Below, one piece after another: positions 62,501 through 64,000 of a DNA stretch of 64,000 nt. The notes beneath the pieces are model-generated. The model ran no database searches. It was not told the origin of the DNA and worked only from the letters and a program-made list of their open reading frames with translations. How positions within the stretch are numbered: the first letter of the stretch is position 1; each line of letters opens with the position of its first letter. The position numbers and the translations under genes were made by a program. The DNA is from Neocallimastix lanati (nom. inval.) (Eukaryota; Neocallimastigomycota; Neocallimastigomycetes; Neocallimastigales; Neocallimastigaceae), in assembly GCA_016946835.1 (NCBI GenBank), contig JACVTC010000145.1:335001-399000 (forward strand), in the 5' to 3' direction.

Positions 62501-64000
62501 GTAATTTGGGAGTTTTACTCATAATATTACGTAAAAATAAGGGATAACGACCTAAACGTGTAGTTGGTCTTGCTAAAAAGCTTTCTATAGGTAAATGACG
62601 AAAACATGGAATTTTCTGACATTTCAACAAAAATTTATCAAGTAAAGGATTACGATCTCTTTGAATTTGTAATTCTTGTTTAGCTGATGGTTGATTTTTA
62701 CCATATTGAAGATAACAAGAGAATTGAGTAACATAATCTCGAACTACATCCCCTATAGATTCTAAGATAGGTTTTCTTTTTTGTACTTTACGAAGATTTT
62801 CATAAAATATTCTATTAACTTTATAAATTGTTTCCATATTACTAAAAACTTTATCAACAAATTTTGTATCAATTCCACGAACTTTACCAGCACGTAATGG
62901 TTCAATCATATACTTAATAACATATTGTAGATCAAGAGTATATTCTTTTTCTGAAAGTATAAATTCATAAATACTTTCTTGACGTCTGATTTCCTCTAAT
63001 TTCAATTTATTGACATAAAATTTACCAATTGAAGTTGACCAATTTGTTTGTAAAGCTATTGTAGCATCCATATCAGAAAAACGATTTTTAATCATATCCT
63101 TTGTTACTGACTCCATCATTCTTTTTCTTGGACAAGTACAAGAATAACATGGTGAGTCTTTAGTACAAGTAGGAGAATAACATTGACACATATTCGTTAA
63201 AACACCACATGGATTTGATTCCTCTAATTCATTTTTACTACGTTCTGACAATTTTCTTAAAACTTTTTCTGTTAATAATATTAATTTATATAAAATAAAA
63301 TAAAAAATTATTTATTAAAATATTTAAAAAAAAAAAAAAAAAAAAAATTATATTTAAAAAGAAATTAATAATTAAAATAAAATTAAAAATAAAAATATAT
63401 ATATATAAATAATAATAATAATAGTAATAAAAGTAATAATAATAAAATTAATAAAATATTGAAATTATTATTTTAAAATTTTATTTCAATATTAAAATCA
63501 ATATATAAATATATATATATAAAACTCTATATATATATTAACTATTTGTTATTTTCTATATAATAAATTGAATATGATTCTAATTTTTTTTTTTTTATTT
63601 AATTTTATAATCATTTATACCTCTTTTTTCAGAACTCATATATGCAGTTTCTTTTCGTTCTAAAATGGCAATAGGTTTTGCTAAGTCTTTAAATTGATAA
63701 TAATAATGACGAGAATCGATAAGTTTATGAAGATAAATGACATCATGAAACATTCCTTTTTCTTCTAAAATTTGACCAACTGTTTGTGCTATTTTTCTAT
63801 CTCTATTTCCTAAAATGATTGAAAAGGTAGTAATTGCATCATAACCTGAAAAACTATCTATATATTCAATTGAATCTTTAACATGTTTAACTAATGGAAT
63901 CATTTTACGGAATTTTGAAGCAATTTCTGATAAATTTGCAGAATGATAAATTAATGGAAATCTTTCTCTTATATCGTTAAGATGATAAACATAATCATCT
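59531..64000 (-). CDS. Rho guanine nucleotide exchange factor, DEP-DH-PH-CNH (partial at right edge)
   Basis: One gene in at least three exons on the minus strand, running past the window end. Exon A (63621-64000) holds a DEP-like domain (YHSANLSEIASKF ... GYDAITTFSIILGNRDR). The intron 63620-63269 starts GTATAA and ends AACAG. Exon B (63268-61661) has a cysteine-rich lead, a complete RhoGEF (DH) domain (SIYEFILSEKEYTLDLQYV, FLARPTTRLGRYPLFLRNI), a PH domain (about REGSLSF to NAIQSQLDRL) and the start of a CNH (citron homology) domain. The intron 61660-61432 starts GTAAGT and ends TTTAG. Exon C (61431-59531) completes CNH and adds a Ser/Asn/His-rich tail of about 390 residues ending NYQKYR. 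Phase is kept at both junctions (one base into the codon). This is the fungal Rom1/Rom2 layout, which activates Rho1-type GTPases at the plasma membrane for wall and actin control. The N-terminus is not seen. Confidence 0.9.

Overview
This is about 64 kb of extremely AT-rich eukaryotic DNA. The best-supported source is an anaerobic gut fungus (Neocallimastigomycota); I cannot name a genus or species. Four things point there: a secreted esterase with a C-terminal cysteine-rich fungal dockerin (CBM10-like), several other secreted xylan-acting proteins, long homopolymer and AT-microsatellite intergenic stretches between compact genes, and spliceosomal GT..AG introns in two genes. Protein starts are often preceded by AAAA, as in AAAAATGAAATT for several secreted proteins. 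No tRNA, rRNA or CRISPR was recognised.

Layout. 1-5.6 kb: low-complexity DNA with a perfect hairpin and small tandem duplications. 5.6-6.8 kb: a GPCR-like seven-helix protein whose last codons lie beyond a 333-bp intron. 7.9-15.0 kb: a tandem satellite of about ten units of roughly 0.65-0.77 kb. 15.2-32.5 kb: a loose group of hemicellulose genes, namely a CE6-type acetyl xylan esterase with a dockerin, a decayed CBM1-polysaccharide deacetylase (CE4), a secreted SGNH/GDSL esterase and a secreted GH115 alpha-glucuronidase. These would remove acetyl and (methyl)glucuronosyl side groups from xylan. Two decayed copies of an unknown gene lie inside this region.

32.6-47.7 kb: mostly non-coding, with an unidentified coding relic, a palindromic element, a decayed Ty1/copia retrotransposon with LTRs and a 5-bp target duplication, and very long ATT/AAT microsatellites. 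47.7 kb: a small secreted cysteine-rich protein. 48.9-50.7 kb: a pair of LTR-like repeats. 50.9-55.0 kb: a young Ty3/gypsy element with near-identical LTRs, a tRNA-type primer site and an intact RNase H-integrase frame, but an internal deletion that removes most of gag, the protease and the RT core.

56.6-58.2 kb: a family III (CaiB/BaiF) CoA-transferase-like gene. 59.5 kb to the right edge: a Rho guanine nucleotide exchange factor of the DEP-DH-PH-CNH type in three visible exons, cut by the window end. The host genes thus cover plant-wall debranching, signalling (7TM receptor-like, RhoGEF) and CoA metabolism. They are separated by retroelement and repeat islands that make up well over half of the window.
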